Source of the DNA: Acidobacteriota bacterium
GTDB taxonomy: Bacteria > Acidobacteriota > Terriglobia > Terriglobales > Acidobacteriaceae
Assembly (NCBI GenBank): GCA_003225655.1
Contig: QIAW01000140.1
Location: 1 to 9,740, forward strand
Reading direction: 5' to 3'
DNA: 9,740 nt
The notes beneath the pieces are model-generated. The model saw nothing but the letters and a program-made list of their open reading frames with translations, did not search any database and had not been told where the DNA came from. The stretch's first letter is position 1, and each line of letters starts with the position of its first letter. The position numbers and the translations under genes are program-made. Below are positions 1 to 7,686 of this stretch, one piece after another.

Positions 1-23
1 GGAGACGCTGAGATACGGAGATG

Positions 24-869
24 CTATTTGCTTTTCAAATGCGGCAGCTTCCAGCGTTTCCTTAGCCGCTCGTATTCTGGCGCGGGCAGTTGCACCAGCA
101 GCGGATTGCGCGCGGGGTCGAGCCAGGTGAGCAGCGATTCCAGTTGGCCTTGGGGCATGGCGGTGCATCCGACGGTGGGCTGGCCGGGGCCGCGCCAGAT
201 GTGCAGAAAGATGCACGAGCCGCCGCCGGGCGCGGGCGCATTGGCGTTGTGCTCGGCGACAATGCTGTTGTGGCCTACGACGACGCCCCAGCGGTAGAGC
301 TCGTCGGAGCGCAGCATGTGCTCTGAGCTGTTCCAGTCGGGCGCGGCGGTATCGCGGTCGACGACGGCGGAGCGGTCCACGACGCGGTTGTAGTACTTTG
401 AGCTGGTGTCGTCCACGCATTCGACCGATGGGGTCAAGTTCAGGTAGGGCATCTTCGATCCCGGCAGCGGCTGCGGCGCGTATCCGAAGCCGGTGCCCAG
501 GGCGAAGACGCCGGCGGGCGCCTTACCGTCCCCTTCTTTCTTGACCGGGTCGGTGGCAGCGCGAATTTTAATTTTGGGATCATCGGTGGGCGCATTATCC
601 GTTGGGATGACGCCGGCGCCCCAACCTAATCCATTCTTCCCGACCACAACCGAGATGGGCTCGCCCACCGCCCGCCACTTCTTATGCGGATTGCCGCGCT
701 CGTAGCGCTGCAGCCTTCCTTCCACCGCGCTCCAATCTGACGTTGTGACCACAATCATCTGGGTTGACGAAGCCAGAGCGCTGGGCTCGGCGGCGCGGGC
801 CGCGTCGGCAAGAGCCACAATCCCGCCCACGGTTAACAGCAGGGAAACGAGAAAGGAGAGAGGTTTCAC
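24..869 (-). CDS. Exported L,D-transpeptidase-family protein (YkuD domain)
   Basis: Predicted periplasmic enzyme of 281 residues. The YkuD fold forms or edits 3-3 crosslinks in peptidoglycan, or attaches proteins to it, through a catalytic cysteine. Residues 1-27 are a signal peptide: a hydrophobic stretch ending in ADAARAA, with likely cleavage near residue 27. The mature part has 'PISVVVGKNGLGWG' (71-84), 'EGDGKAPAGVF' (112-122), 'CVDD' (151-154), 'YYNRVVD' (159-165) and 'YRWGVVVGHN' (192-201). The catalytic stretch is 'FLHIWRGPGQPTVGCTAM' (221-238), with His223 and the presumed nucleophile Cys235. The canonical (S/T)HGC is TVGC here. The start is GTG (867-869 read in reverse); an AGGA lies 3 bases upstream, and the signal peptide would be lost from later starts. 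It is divergent from the macroglobulin gene. The family assignment is firm; the exact reaction (crosslinking or another acyl transfer) is not. Confidence 0.9.
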   Translation of the reverse strand: MKPLSFLVSLLLTVGGIVALADAARAAEPSALASSTQMIVVTTSDWSAVEGRLQRYERGNPHKKWRAVGEPISVVVGKNGLGWGAGVIPTDNAPTDDPKIKIRAATDPVKKEGDGKAPAGVFALGTGFGYAPQPLPGSKMPYLNLTPSVECVDDTSSKYYNRVVDRSAVVDRDTAAPDWNSSEHMLRSDELYRWGVVVGHNSIVAEHNANAPAPGGGSCIFLHIWRGPGQPTVGCTAMPQGQLESLLTWLDPARNPLLVQLPAPEYERLRKRWKLPHLKSK

Positions 870-913
870 TCGTCCTAGAATGCCGGAGCAGGGAAGCCCA
901 GGTCAACCTTCTC

Positions 914-919
914 ATTAAA
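914..919 (-). promoter_or_regulatory. Possible -10 element for the L,D-transpeptidase gene
   Basis: Read on the minus strand this is TTTAAT, five of six matches to TATAAT, lying about 45 bases before the GTG start in an AT-richer patch of the divergent spacer. No convincing -35 box sits at normal spacing, so this is a weak suggestion only. I found no good promoter for the plus-strand gene in the same spacer. Confidence 0.25.
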
Positions 920-1006
920 AAGAATGCAAGAACCTGCACGTCGTGCGTTCTTCTGTTGAGCGTGAGGAAAAGACGAAGAATGACCGCGCCGATAGAGCAC
1001 ACCGAC

Positions 1007-1013
1007 GGAGAGG
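1007..1013 (+). promoter_or_regulatory. Ribosome binding site that sets the macroglobulin start
   Basis: GGAGAGG lies 4 bases before ATG 1018. It favours this ATG over the in-frame GTG at 943, which would add 25 mostly charged residues and has no comparable site in front of it. Confidence 0.75.
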
Positions 1014-1017
1014 CACG

Positions 1018-4000
1018 ATGACAGGCCCAACCAGGGAAACGAATCCATCCAGCAGTAACGTGCACAACAACCTAAACAACAACAACTTCCGCAACGGCAA
1101 GTCGCGCGGCGGTAATTCAGGCAACGGCGAGTCACGCAGGAGCAATCCAGCAGCTAAGCCGCCCAATTTCTGGTTTGTCTTCTTCTTCATGGTGGCGATG
1201 TTCGCTACGGCCGCGCTGGTCATGGTTGAAACATTCCAACAAGCCGAGGCCGCTCCGGCGGTCGAGACGCCTGGGGCGGTTTACACGCACGGCGTCCTGC
1301 GAGTGACGATCCCTTATCAGGCGGCGCATGCGGGCGCGGGGCGGCTCGTAGTCGAAGTGCTCGATCCGGAAGACAAGGTTGAAGGCAGCCTGGAGCGGCG
1401 CGCCGATGTTGCCGAAGGCAAAGGAAGATGGCAGGAGGAGATCAGGCTGGAGAAGCCGCCGGCGCTCGACGACCTTGTCTGGCATCGCGTGCACTATCGC
1501 TTTGAATACAACGACGACAAAGACACGGCGCTGGAGGGCACGGAATCAATCTCGCAGATCCTGCGCACGCCGGTGGTCCACATTCTGGGGCAGCAGGCCT
1601 ACCTTTCGGGAGGCGAGGCGGCGGTACGCGTGATCGTCACCGACTCGAAGAACGAGATCATTGGCGGTTACGGAACGGTGCGCATTGAATTGCTGGCTGC
1701 GGACGTGAAGCCGCGTCTGTTGTACACAGGCAAGCTGAACCAGCGCGGGACGACCGAGGCACAGTTTAACTTTCCCACCGGCGTGGTGGGCAGCTATCAG
1801 TTGCACTATGTTGTGGATACACCCATCGGCGCCACGGAGTTCACGCAAGGGGTGCGCATCGAAGATAAAGTCTCAATCCTGCTGACCACGGAAAAGCCGA
1901 TCTACCAGCCGGGGCAGACCATCCACGTGCGGGCGCTGGCGCTCGACCGCGCTGACCACGACGCGGCGGCCGATCGCAACCTGGTCTTTGAAGTCGAAGA
2001 TTCGCGCGGCAACAAAGTTTTCAAGAAGCAGACGCAGACGGATAAATTCGGGGTCGCGTCAGCGGAGTTTGGACTGGCCGACGAAGTGAACCTGGGCACC
2101 TATCATCTGCGCGCCCTGATGGGCGAGCCAGACCAGCCGCCCACCAACACAGCCGAGATCGCGTTGAACGTCGAAAAATACGTTCTGCCGAAATTCAAAG
2201 TCGCCATTGATTTCAGCGGGAAAGATAGCGCGACCAAGCGCGGCTATCGTCCTGGCGACCATGTGACGGGAACCGTCCACGCCAATTACTTTTTCGGGAA
2301 GCCGGTCGAGGGCGGCGAGGTCACGGTCAAAGGTTCCGGTATGGATGTTGCCATGTTCGAAGCAGGCACGGCGCATGGCAAGACCGACAAAGATGGCGCC
2401 TATCACTTTGACCTGAAGCTGCCGGAATACTTTGCCGGACATCCGCTCAGCCAGGGTGCAGCACGCGTGTTGATTGAAGCCACAGTGAAAGATTCCGCCA
2501 GCCATGCGGAAACCCGCGGCGAGCCCATCACCGTCAGCGAGTCCTCCCTGGTGATTACGGCAGTGCCCGAGGGAGGCACGCTGATTCCTAACCTGGAAAA
2601 CCAGATCTTCGTGCTGGCTTCTTATCCTGATGGCACGCCGGCGCCAAACGCTGAGCTGAAGATCCACGCATCAGGGAATGGCGCGCAGAGCGCAACTACC
2701 GATGAGGGCGGCGTCGCCGTGATTGCGATCAGCGCCGGAGCGGGAGCCAAGACCCTGGAGATCGACGCGACAGACAAGGAAGGCAATCACGCGTCGAGCA
2801 AAGTTGAGTTGCAGTCGCGTGATGGGGAAGACCAGATCCTATTGCGGACCGAGCGCGCCGTCTATCACGCCGGTGACCGCATTCACCTCAAGGTATTTTC
2901 AACCAAGAAGCGCGGCACCGCGTACGTGGATATCGTCAAAGAAGGGCAAACGATGCTGACCCGCGACCTGGAGATTGAAAACGGCCAGGCAGAACTTTCA
3001 ATTACCGCCAGCGCAGCGATGGCCGGGACCGTGGACTTCAACGCTTATCTCTTCGGCAGCGATGCGCGCCCTATCGGGGACCACCGGCTGGTGTTCGTGC
3101 AGCCGGCCGATGAACTCAAGATCGAGACCATAGCAGACAACAAGGTCTACAAGCCGGGGGATGAAGCGCGCATCAGCTTCCGCGTGACCAATGGACGCGG
3201 CGAGGGTGTGAGCGCGGCCCTGGGATTGCAAGTCGTTGATGAGGCGGTCTTCGCCCTAGCGGAAAAGCAACCTGGTTTTGCCAAAGTCTTCTTCTATCTG
3301 GAGCAGGAGGTGATGAAGCCACGGTACGAGATCCACTCCATCGGCATGCCGGAGGTGGTTGGAATGCAGGAAGAGGGGCCGGCGGAAAAATCGCAGGCCG
3401 AACGACGCGACCGGGCGGCGCGCGCGCTGTTTTCAGCCACAGAAATGGTGAACAACAACAAGTTTGAGACGGAATTCGGGCGCAGCGTGCCAGCAGATAA
3501 ATATCCAGAGTACGCCCAACGCTATCGAGCGCACTTCATGACGCGGATGCGGCGGCTGGCGGAAACCCTCAGCCTCAGATACGCGCGCAATCCCGGCGAA
3601 GACGACCTGGTGAAGGTGGCCACAAAGATGATGCGGGCCGGCGATCCTCAGCTTCGCGATGACTGGAACAACAATGTGCGCATCGAGCCGGTGGCGTGGG
3701 ACCCGAACAAGATGCACTACCTGTTAGAAGTGCAGCGGCGAAAGATGGTGGGCAATGCGAGCTCGGGTGCTAACGCGATCGACGTGAACATTGAGCACGA
3801 CCGCGGTCCGTTCAACCATCGCGGAGAGATTTCCGGAACCGCCATTGACCAGTGGGGACGGGCGCTTGAGGGCGCCACGGTCAAAGTGCGCGATCTGGCG
3901 ACGAACAAGACGCGCACCACGCGGGTCAATGCCAACGGACAGTTCCGGCTTGTCGCTCTTCCTGCCGGCGATTATCAGGTGGAGGTTTCCACCACGTCGG

Positions 4001-6516
4001 AAAGCATTACAAACAGTCTCAGGCTCGATCCGCGCGATCGAGCGGTGCTCTCGGTTTTCCTCAGGAGCGAACCTGCTGAAACCCTGGCGACGGTCAGTGA
4101 CAGGGTGAATGTCAATGGAGCAAACGAGATGGTCGAGGTAGAGGCCGAGGAAGGTGGCAGGTTCCTGGACCAACGTAAGGTTAAAGAGATGCCTATGAAT
4201 GGCCGCGACGCGCTGGCCCTTATGACCCTTGCCCCGGTTCCGCCCCGCGGCTCAGCGCAAGCTGTCGAGCTCAAGGCTGACACTGCAGCGGTCAATACCA
4301 GCAGTGCGATGCTGGCCAAGCAAGAGTCGGGTTCGTCAGCGCCGCGAGTACGCTCATATTTTCCCGAGGCGCTGTACATCAATCCGGAGATCATCACCGA
4401 CAAAGAGGGACGCGCCAGCATTGTGATTCCCATGGCAGATTCGATTACGACGTGGCGCATGGCCATGCTGGCTTCCACGGCGCATGGCGCCCTGGGCAGC
4501 GCGACTTCCAGCCTGAAGGTGTTTCAAGATTTCTTTGTGGACCTCGATCTGCCAGTTACGCTTACCCAGGGTGATCGAGTATCCATCCCCGTAGCAATCT
4601 ACAACTACGCCGGCGGGCGGGGAGATGTAAACCTCGAACTCAAAGACGATGACTGGTATTCGCTGGTGGATGACAAGGCAGAAAAAACCGCCCAGGTGGA
4701 GTCAGGCAGCGTGGGCGGTACACAGTTTACGCTTGAGGCCAAGCGCATTGGGAAATTCAAGCTGACGCTCTCGGCACGCATGAAGGGCGCAGCCGACCGG
4801 GCGGACATCGTGGTGCGGGAGATCGAAGTCATCCCTAACGGGCGCGAACAGACCCAGGTGTTCAATGGGCGGCTGGAAAGTGTGGTCGAGCATGAGGTGA
4901 ATTTCCCGGCGACATCTATTCCAGACGCCAGCAAGATTTTTGTCAGGCTCTATCCCGGACCGCTGAGCCAGGTGGTCGAGGGCATGGACAGTATTTTGCA
5001 GATGCCCGGCGGCTGTTTTGAGCAGACATCTTCCAGCACATATCCCAACGTGCTGGCGCTCGATTACATGAAGCGCACCGGCAAGTTGACGCCTGAGGTG
5101 CACGCCAAGGCCGAAGGATACATCGCCAACGGCTATCAGCGGCTGCTGACCTTTGAAGTTCCGGGCGGCGGTTTCTCGTGGTTCGGACAAGCTCCGGCCA
5201 ACAAGATCCTGACCGCATACGGATTGATGGAGTTCTACGATATGTCGAAGGTCTACGAGGTGGATTCGAATGTGATCCAACGGACGCAGCAGTGGCTGGC
5301 GGGCCAACAGCAGGAGGACGGAAGCTGGAAGCCGGATACTTACTTCATCAACGAGGGCGCCACCACCCGCTTCAATACCGACGCGTTGCGCATCACCGCT
5401 TACATTGCGTGGTCGCTGGAAAACACCGGTTACAGCGGTCCAGCGGTGGAAAAGGCGAAGGAATATGTGGCCAAGCACATGAGCGGCGGCTACTCCAACT
5501 CAGGTGCCGCAGGTTCCAATGCCAAGAGTTCCGGCAAGGTCGACGCTTACACCCTGGCTGTGGTCGCCAACTTCGCGGCTGACTATGGCAAAGACGCCGG
5601 CTTCACCGCGCAGGCGTTGCAACTCCTGCTGGACGCGCGCACGGAAAAGGACGAGCAGGCGTGGTGGAGCGCAGATGAGACCAGTGTCTATGCCACTGGG
5701 GAGAGCGCCACGGTGGAAACCACGGGACTTGCCGTGCAGGCGCTGCTCAAGTGGGGCCAGGCGTCGGGCACAGCACGCAAGGCGCTGACGTATCTTGCTT
5801 CCAAGAAAGATGCTTCCGGTACCTGGGGTACGACGCAGGCGACCATCATGGCGCTGCGCGCATTGCTATTGGCAACCGACAAAGGTGCGGCAGACGTCCA
5901 CGGCACGCTTGAGGTCCTGCTGAACGGCAAGCCGGTTGAGAAACTGGTACTGACACGAGAGAACAATGATCTGCTTCACCAGTTTGTGTTTAAGGACCTC
6001 GCGGCCAAAGGCGCGAATGATGTTGAAATCCGGTTCAATGGCAAGGGTGGGCTCGCCTACCAGGTGGTGGGAAGCTACTTCCTGCCCTGGGACGAGAAGC
6101 CGGCGAGCGAACCTCTTTCTATTGATGTGGCCTACGACCGCACTCGCCTGTCGCAGGACGATATCGCCACCGCCACCGCCACCATCAAAAATAACCTGAC
6201 CAAGACGGCGAACATGGTGATGGTGGACCTGGGAATTCCGCCGGGGTTCGACCTCCTCAGCGAAGATTTGCAGGCATACCAGGAAAAGAGCGTGGGGATG
6301 AAGAGCGGACGCCTGGAGAAGTTCAGCCAGACGGCGACCCAGGCCATCCTTTACTTCGATTCTTTTGCTCCCGGTGACACGGTCAAGCTGCACTTCCGCC
6401 TGCGGGCCAAGTATCCCATCCGGGCGCGGACGTTCCGGTCGCGGGTCTACGAATACTATGATCCTCAGGTGAGCTCGATTGCGCGTCCGGTGCAGTTGGA
6501 GGTTCGGTCCCGGTAG
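1018..6516 (+). CDS. Bacterial alpha-2-macroglobulin with thioester and an extra regulatory-like domain
   Basis: 1832 residues. Alpha-2-macroglobulins trap proteases: cleavage of a bait region exposes an internal thioester that binds the attacker covalently. The N-terminal tail (1-50) is Asn-rich and basic. A hydrophobic segment follows (51-70), then AEA (76-78), so the protein is either a signal anchor or is cleaved there. There is no lipobox. MG-type repeats include 'TTEKPIYQPGQT' (near 290-302) and 'VEKYVLPKFKV' (385-395), both close to animal homologues. 'VVDEAVFAL' starts the MG6-like region. Residues about 762-1113 replace the normal bait region: a charged helical part, then a CarboxypepD_reg-like beta-sandwich (about 935-1016), then a plug-like 'VKEMPMNGRDALALMTLAPV' (1055-1074). 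The fold resumes at 'SYFPEALYINP' and 'DSITTW'. The thioester is 'GGCFEQT', Cys1333 and Gln1336. An alpha-helical thioester domain (to about 1625), a CUB-like part and the receptor-binding domain (about 1699-1828) follow. No pbpC partner is next to it, unlike in Escherichia coli. The family is certain; target proteases are unknown. Confidence 0.95.
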   Translation: MTGPTRETNPSSSNVHNNLNNNNFRNGKSRGGNSGNGESRRSNPAAKPPNFWFVFFFMVAMFATAALVMVETFQQAEAAPAVETPGAVYTHGVLRVTIPYQAAHAGAGRLVVEVLDPEDKVEGSLERRADVAEGKGRWQEEIRLEKPPALDDLVWHRVHYRFEYNDDKDTALEGTESISQILRTPVVHILGQQAYLSGGEAAVRVIVTDSKNEIIGGYGTVRIELLAADVKPRLLYTGKLNQRGTTEAQFNFPTGVVGSYQLHYVVDTPIGATEFTQGVRIEDKVSILLTTEKPIYQPGQTIHVRALALDRADHDAAADRNLVFEVEDSRGNKVFKKQTQTDKFGVASAEFGLADEVNLGTYHLRALMGEPDQPPTNTAEIALNVEKYVLPKFKVAIDFSGKDSATKRGYRPGDHVTGTVHANYFFGKPVEGGEVTVKGSGMDVAMFEAGTAHGKTDKDGAYHFDLKLPEYFAGHPLSQGAARVLIEATVKDSASHAETRGEPITVSESSLVITAVPEGGTLIPNLENQIFVLASYPDGTPAPNAELKIHASGNGAQSATTDEGGVAVIAISAGAGAKTLEIDATDKEGNHASSKVELQSRDGEDQILLRTERAVYHAGDRIHLKVFSTKKRGTAYVDIVKEGQTMLTRDLEIENGQAELSITASAAMAGTVDFNAYLFGSDARPIGDHRLVFVQPADELKIETIADNKVYKPGDEARISFRVTNGRGEGVSAALGLQVVDEAVFALAEKQPGFAKVFFYLEQEVMKPRYEIHSIGMPEVVGMQEEGPAEKSQAERRDRAARALFSATEMVNNNKFETEFGRSVPADKYPEYAQRYRAHFMTRMRRLAETLSLRYARNPGEDDLVKVATKMMRAGDPQLRDDWNNNVRIEPVAWDPNKMHYLLEVQRRKMVGNASSGANAIDVNIEHDRGPFNHRGEISGTAIDQWGRALEGATVKVRDLATNKTRTTRVNANGQFRLVALPAGDYQVEVSTTSESITNSLRLDPRDRAVLSVFLRSEPAETLATVSDRVNVNGANEMVEVEAEEGGRFLDQRKVKEMPMNGRDALALMTLAPVPPRGSAQAVELKADTAAVNTSSAMLAKQESGSSAPRVRSYFPEALYINPEIITDKEGRASIVIPMADSITTWRMAMLASTAHGALGSATSSLKVFQDFFVDLDLPVTLTQGDRVSIPVAIYNYAGGRGDVNLELKDDDWYSLVDDKAEKTAQVESGSVGGTQFTLEAKRIGKFKLTLSARMKGAADRADIVVREIEVIPNGREQTQVFNGRLESVVEHEVNFPATSIPDASKIFVRLYPGPLSQVVEGMDSILQMPGGCFEQTSSSTYPNVLALDYMKRTGKLTPEVHAKAEGYIANGYQRLLTFEVPGGGFSWFGQAPANKILTAYGLMEFYDMSKVYEVDSNVIQRTQQWLAGQQQEDGSWKPDTYFINEGATTRFNTDALRITAYIAWSLENTGYSGPAVEKAKEYVAKHMSGGYSNSGAAGSNAKSSGKVDAYTLAVVANFAADYGKDAGFTAQALQLLLDARTEKDEQAWWSADETSVYATGESATVETTGLAVQALLKWGQASGTARKALTYLASKKDASGTWGTTQATIMALRALLLATDKGAADVHGTLEVLLNGKPVEKLVLTRENNDLLHQFVFKDLAAKGANDVEIRFNGKGGLAYQVVGSYFLPWDEKPASEPLSIDVAYDRTRLSQDDIATATATIKNNLTKTANMVMVDLGIPPGFDLLSEDLQAYQEKSVGMKSGRLEKFSQTATQAILYFDSFAPGDTVKLHFRLRAKYPIRARTFRSRVYEYYDPQVSSIARPVQLEVRSR
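3814..4260 (+). other. Domain insertion in the macroglobulin bait region (CarboxypepD_reg plus plug-like motif)
   Basis: Within the macroglobulin, the stretch beginning 'RGEISGTAIDQWGRALEGA' has the pattern of a carboxypeptidase-regulatory-like (transthyretin-like) domain: G-x-V/I-x-D...G..L.GA.V.V, then 'NANGQFRLVALPAGDYQVEV'. It is followed by 'EMPMNGRDALALMTLAPV', which resembles the start of the plug in Oar-like TonB-dependent receptors ('LPLNGRNF..L..L.PGV'). The domain identities are read from motif patterns; a structural prediction was not possible here. Confidence 0.7.
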
Positions 6517-6552
6517 AGAGCGTGTCTGAGGCAACCCGCTCTCTTCTTGTTT
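6515..6552 (+). terminator. Intrinsic terminator of the macroglobulin gene
   Basis: AGAGAGCG (6515-6522) and CGCTCTCT (6537-6544) are perfect 8-base inverted arms around a 14-base loop, followed by the T-rich TCTTGTTT. The left arm begins inside the TAG stop codon. This should separate the macroglobulin from the gas-vesicle-type gene downstream. Confidence 0.7.
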
Positions 6553-6627
6553 ACATCCTCTTGTGCATCCAGGAACTCTGGACGTAACCCCTGGCCGATT
6601 TCGATAGGAGAGTGCCGGTGAAATCAG

Positions 6628-6633
6628 TATAAG
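6628..6633 (+). promoter_or_regulatory. Possible -10 element for the GvpL/F-family gene
   Basis: TATAAG, five of six matches to TATAAT, lies 29 bases before the TTG start and downstream of the terminator, where a promoter is expected. No recognisable -35 box is at the right distance, so confidence is low. Confidence 0.3.
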
Positions 6634-6643
6634 AATGGAATTC

Positions 6644-6648
6644 TGGAG
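6644..6648 (+). promoter_or_regulatory. Ribosome binding site supporting a TTG start
   Basis: TGGAG lies 8 bases before TTG 6657. An in-frame TAA at 6630-6632 blocks any earlier start, so the TTG is the best choice and keeps the conserved 'YLYGVV' strand 14 residues in. Confidence 0.65.
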
Positions 6649-6656
6649 CTAATATT

Positions 6657-7550
6657 TTGCAAACAAAAACAGCGCTGAACGGGGAAAGATGTCTATATCT
6701 CTACGGGGTCGTTGCCTCGCATTCGATTGAGCCGAACCGGCTTCGGACAGTTGAGGATGCTTCCGGGGTTTTTCTGGTGCATGCCAGCAACCTGGCCTGC
6801 GTGGCAAGCAGCGTGCGGGTTGCAGACTATCGCGACCAGTCACAAGATATACCTCCAAATCAGCCGAAGAATCAGTTGGGGAACTGCTTGGAGTGGTTGG
6901 CGCCCCGGGTCATGCGTCACCACGAGATGATCCGTAATCTGCACGAGATTACGACGGTTGTGCCCTTCAAATTTGGCACGCTGTGTGCTTCGGCCAGCCA
7001 GGCACAGGAGATTCTTCAGCAGTTGCGGCAGCCGCTCACACGTTTGCTGGGCCACTTTGATGGGCGGGAAGAGTGGGGCGTCAGGGTGGTCGTAGATCAA
7101 GCCGCGACTATGCGGAGCATAGAAGAAATGGCGCCCGAACTTATCGCCTTGCGTAAATCCGCGGCGGAGCAGTCACCCGGAGAGGTTTATTTTCTGCAGA
7201 AGAGACGACAGAAGCTTGCCGCTGCCCTGGTGCAGGAGCTTGTTTTTTCGCTTAGCGATAATATTGAACAGCGTCTCGAGAAATGCGCGGTACAGATTGT
7301 GAGAAACGCCTCTGTCGCAGGCGAACGCGACAAATCGAAACTCGCGGTGCTCAGCGCCGCCATCCTGATCAACAGGAACAGATTGGAATCGCTGGAGGCT
7401 ATTCTTGAGCAGGTCGAATCAGAGTGCTCACGCTATGGTCTGGCCACAGAGCTAAGCGGCCCCTGGCCACCTTACAGTTTCAGCACCGATCTGCATAGCT
7501 TTCAGAACTCCGCTTCCGGCGAAGTGGCCCAGGCTTCGGGGGCCAGCTAA
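6657..7550 (+). CDS. GvpL/GvpF-family gas vesicle protein
   Basis: 297 residues. GvpF/GvpL proteins are accessory components of gas vesicles, thought to help assemble or seed the GvpA shell. Family signatures appear in the usual order: 'YLYGVV' (14-19), 'WLAPRVMRHHEMI' (80-92), 'VVPFKFGTL' (101-109), 'EWGVRVVVD' (139-147), 'SPGEVYFLQKRRQKL' (173-187) and 'LSGPWPPYSF' (266-275). Length is typical, so the gene looks intact. There is no signal peptide or membrane segment; the protein should be cytoplasmic. The start is TTG, chosen by its ribosome binding site and an upstream stop. No gvpA, gvpN or other gas-vesicle gene is visible in the window; the next genes are a peptide and an MNIO enzyme. 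It could belong to a gas-vesicle cluster out of view, or to a family branch used for something else. The family call is confident; the role here is open. Confidence 0.88.
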   Translation: MQTKTALNGERCLYLYGVVASHSIEPNRLRTVEDASGVFLVHASNLACVASSVRVADYRDQSQDIPPNQPKNQLGNCLEWLAPRVMRHHEMIRNLHEITTVVPFKFGTLCASASQAQEILQQLRQPLTRLLGHFDGREEWGVRVVVDQAATMRSIEEMAPELIALRKSAAEQSPGEVYFLQKRRQKLAAALVQELVFSLSDNIEQRLEKCAVQIVRNASVAGERDKSKLAVLSAAILINRNRLESLEAILEQVESECSRYGLATELSGPWPPYSFSTDLHSFQNSASGEVAQASGAS

Positions 7551-7644
7551 ACGTGGTCAGCGCTCCCTATACCGATCCAAAATGATTCAAGAGATAGCAG
7601 ACGTGGCGCTGTAACGTTCCCCTTTTCGCCAGCACCATCCATAG

Positions 7645-7670
7645 AGCCAGTGCGGCTGAAGCGCCTGGCT
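7645..7670 (+). promoter_or_regulatory. Hairpin just before the peptide gene
   Basis: AGCCAG (7645-7650) pairs with CTGGCT (7665-7670). After a bulged T the stem continues GCG/CGC (7652-7654 with 7662-7664), leaving a 7-base loop. It ends 3 bases before the Shine-Dalgarno and has no T-run, so it is not a simple terminator. It may stabilise or process the message or modulate translation of the peptide; that is inference. Confidence 0.45.
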
Positions 7671-7686
7671 AATAAGGAGAAAAGTC

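Noticed and set aside
956..981. TTGAGC and AAGAAT as a promoter for the macroglobulin
   Set aside because: The spacing is only 14 bases and both boxes are poor; not supported.
943..1017. Longer macroglobulin start at GTG 943
   Set aside because: It adds 25 mostly charged residues with no ribosome binding site in front; ATG 1018 has GGAGAGG at a good distance.
2059..2667. Long open frame (202 codons) on the minus strand inside the macroglobulin gene
   Set aside because: Lies opposite strongly conserved macroglobulin coding sequence and shows no recognisable motif; a shadow frame in GC-rich DNA.
4702..5478. 258-codon minus-strand open frame opposite the thioester region
   Set aside because: The plus strand here encodes the conserved thioester domain; the reverse translation has no domain signature.
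5866..6534. 222-codon minus-strand open frame opposite the macroglobulin C-terminus
   Set aside because: Antisense to the receptor-binding domain and runs across the terminator; no family resemblance.
6572..6600. GGAAC as the -35 of an ECF or EcfG-type promoter before the GvpL/F gene
   Set aside because: No matching -10 (CGTT or similar) at 16-18 bases; a five-base match alone is expected by chance.
7551..7615. Repeated ACGTGG...GCGCT in the spacer after the GvpL/F gene (near 7551 and 7600) as paired operator sites
   Set aside because: The copies differ by a 3-base gap and are short; no symmetry suggestive of a regulator site.
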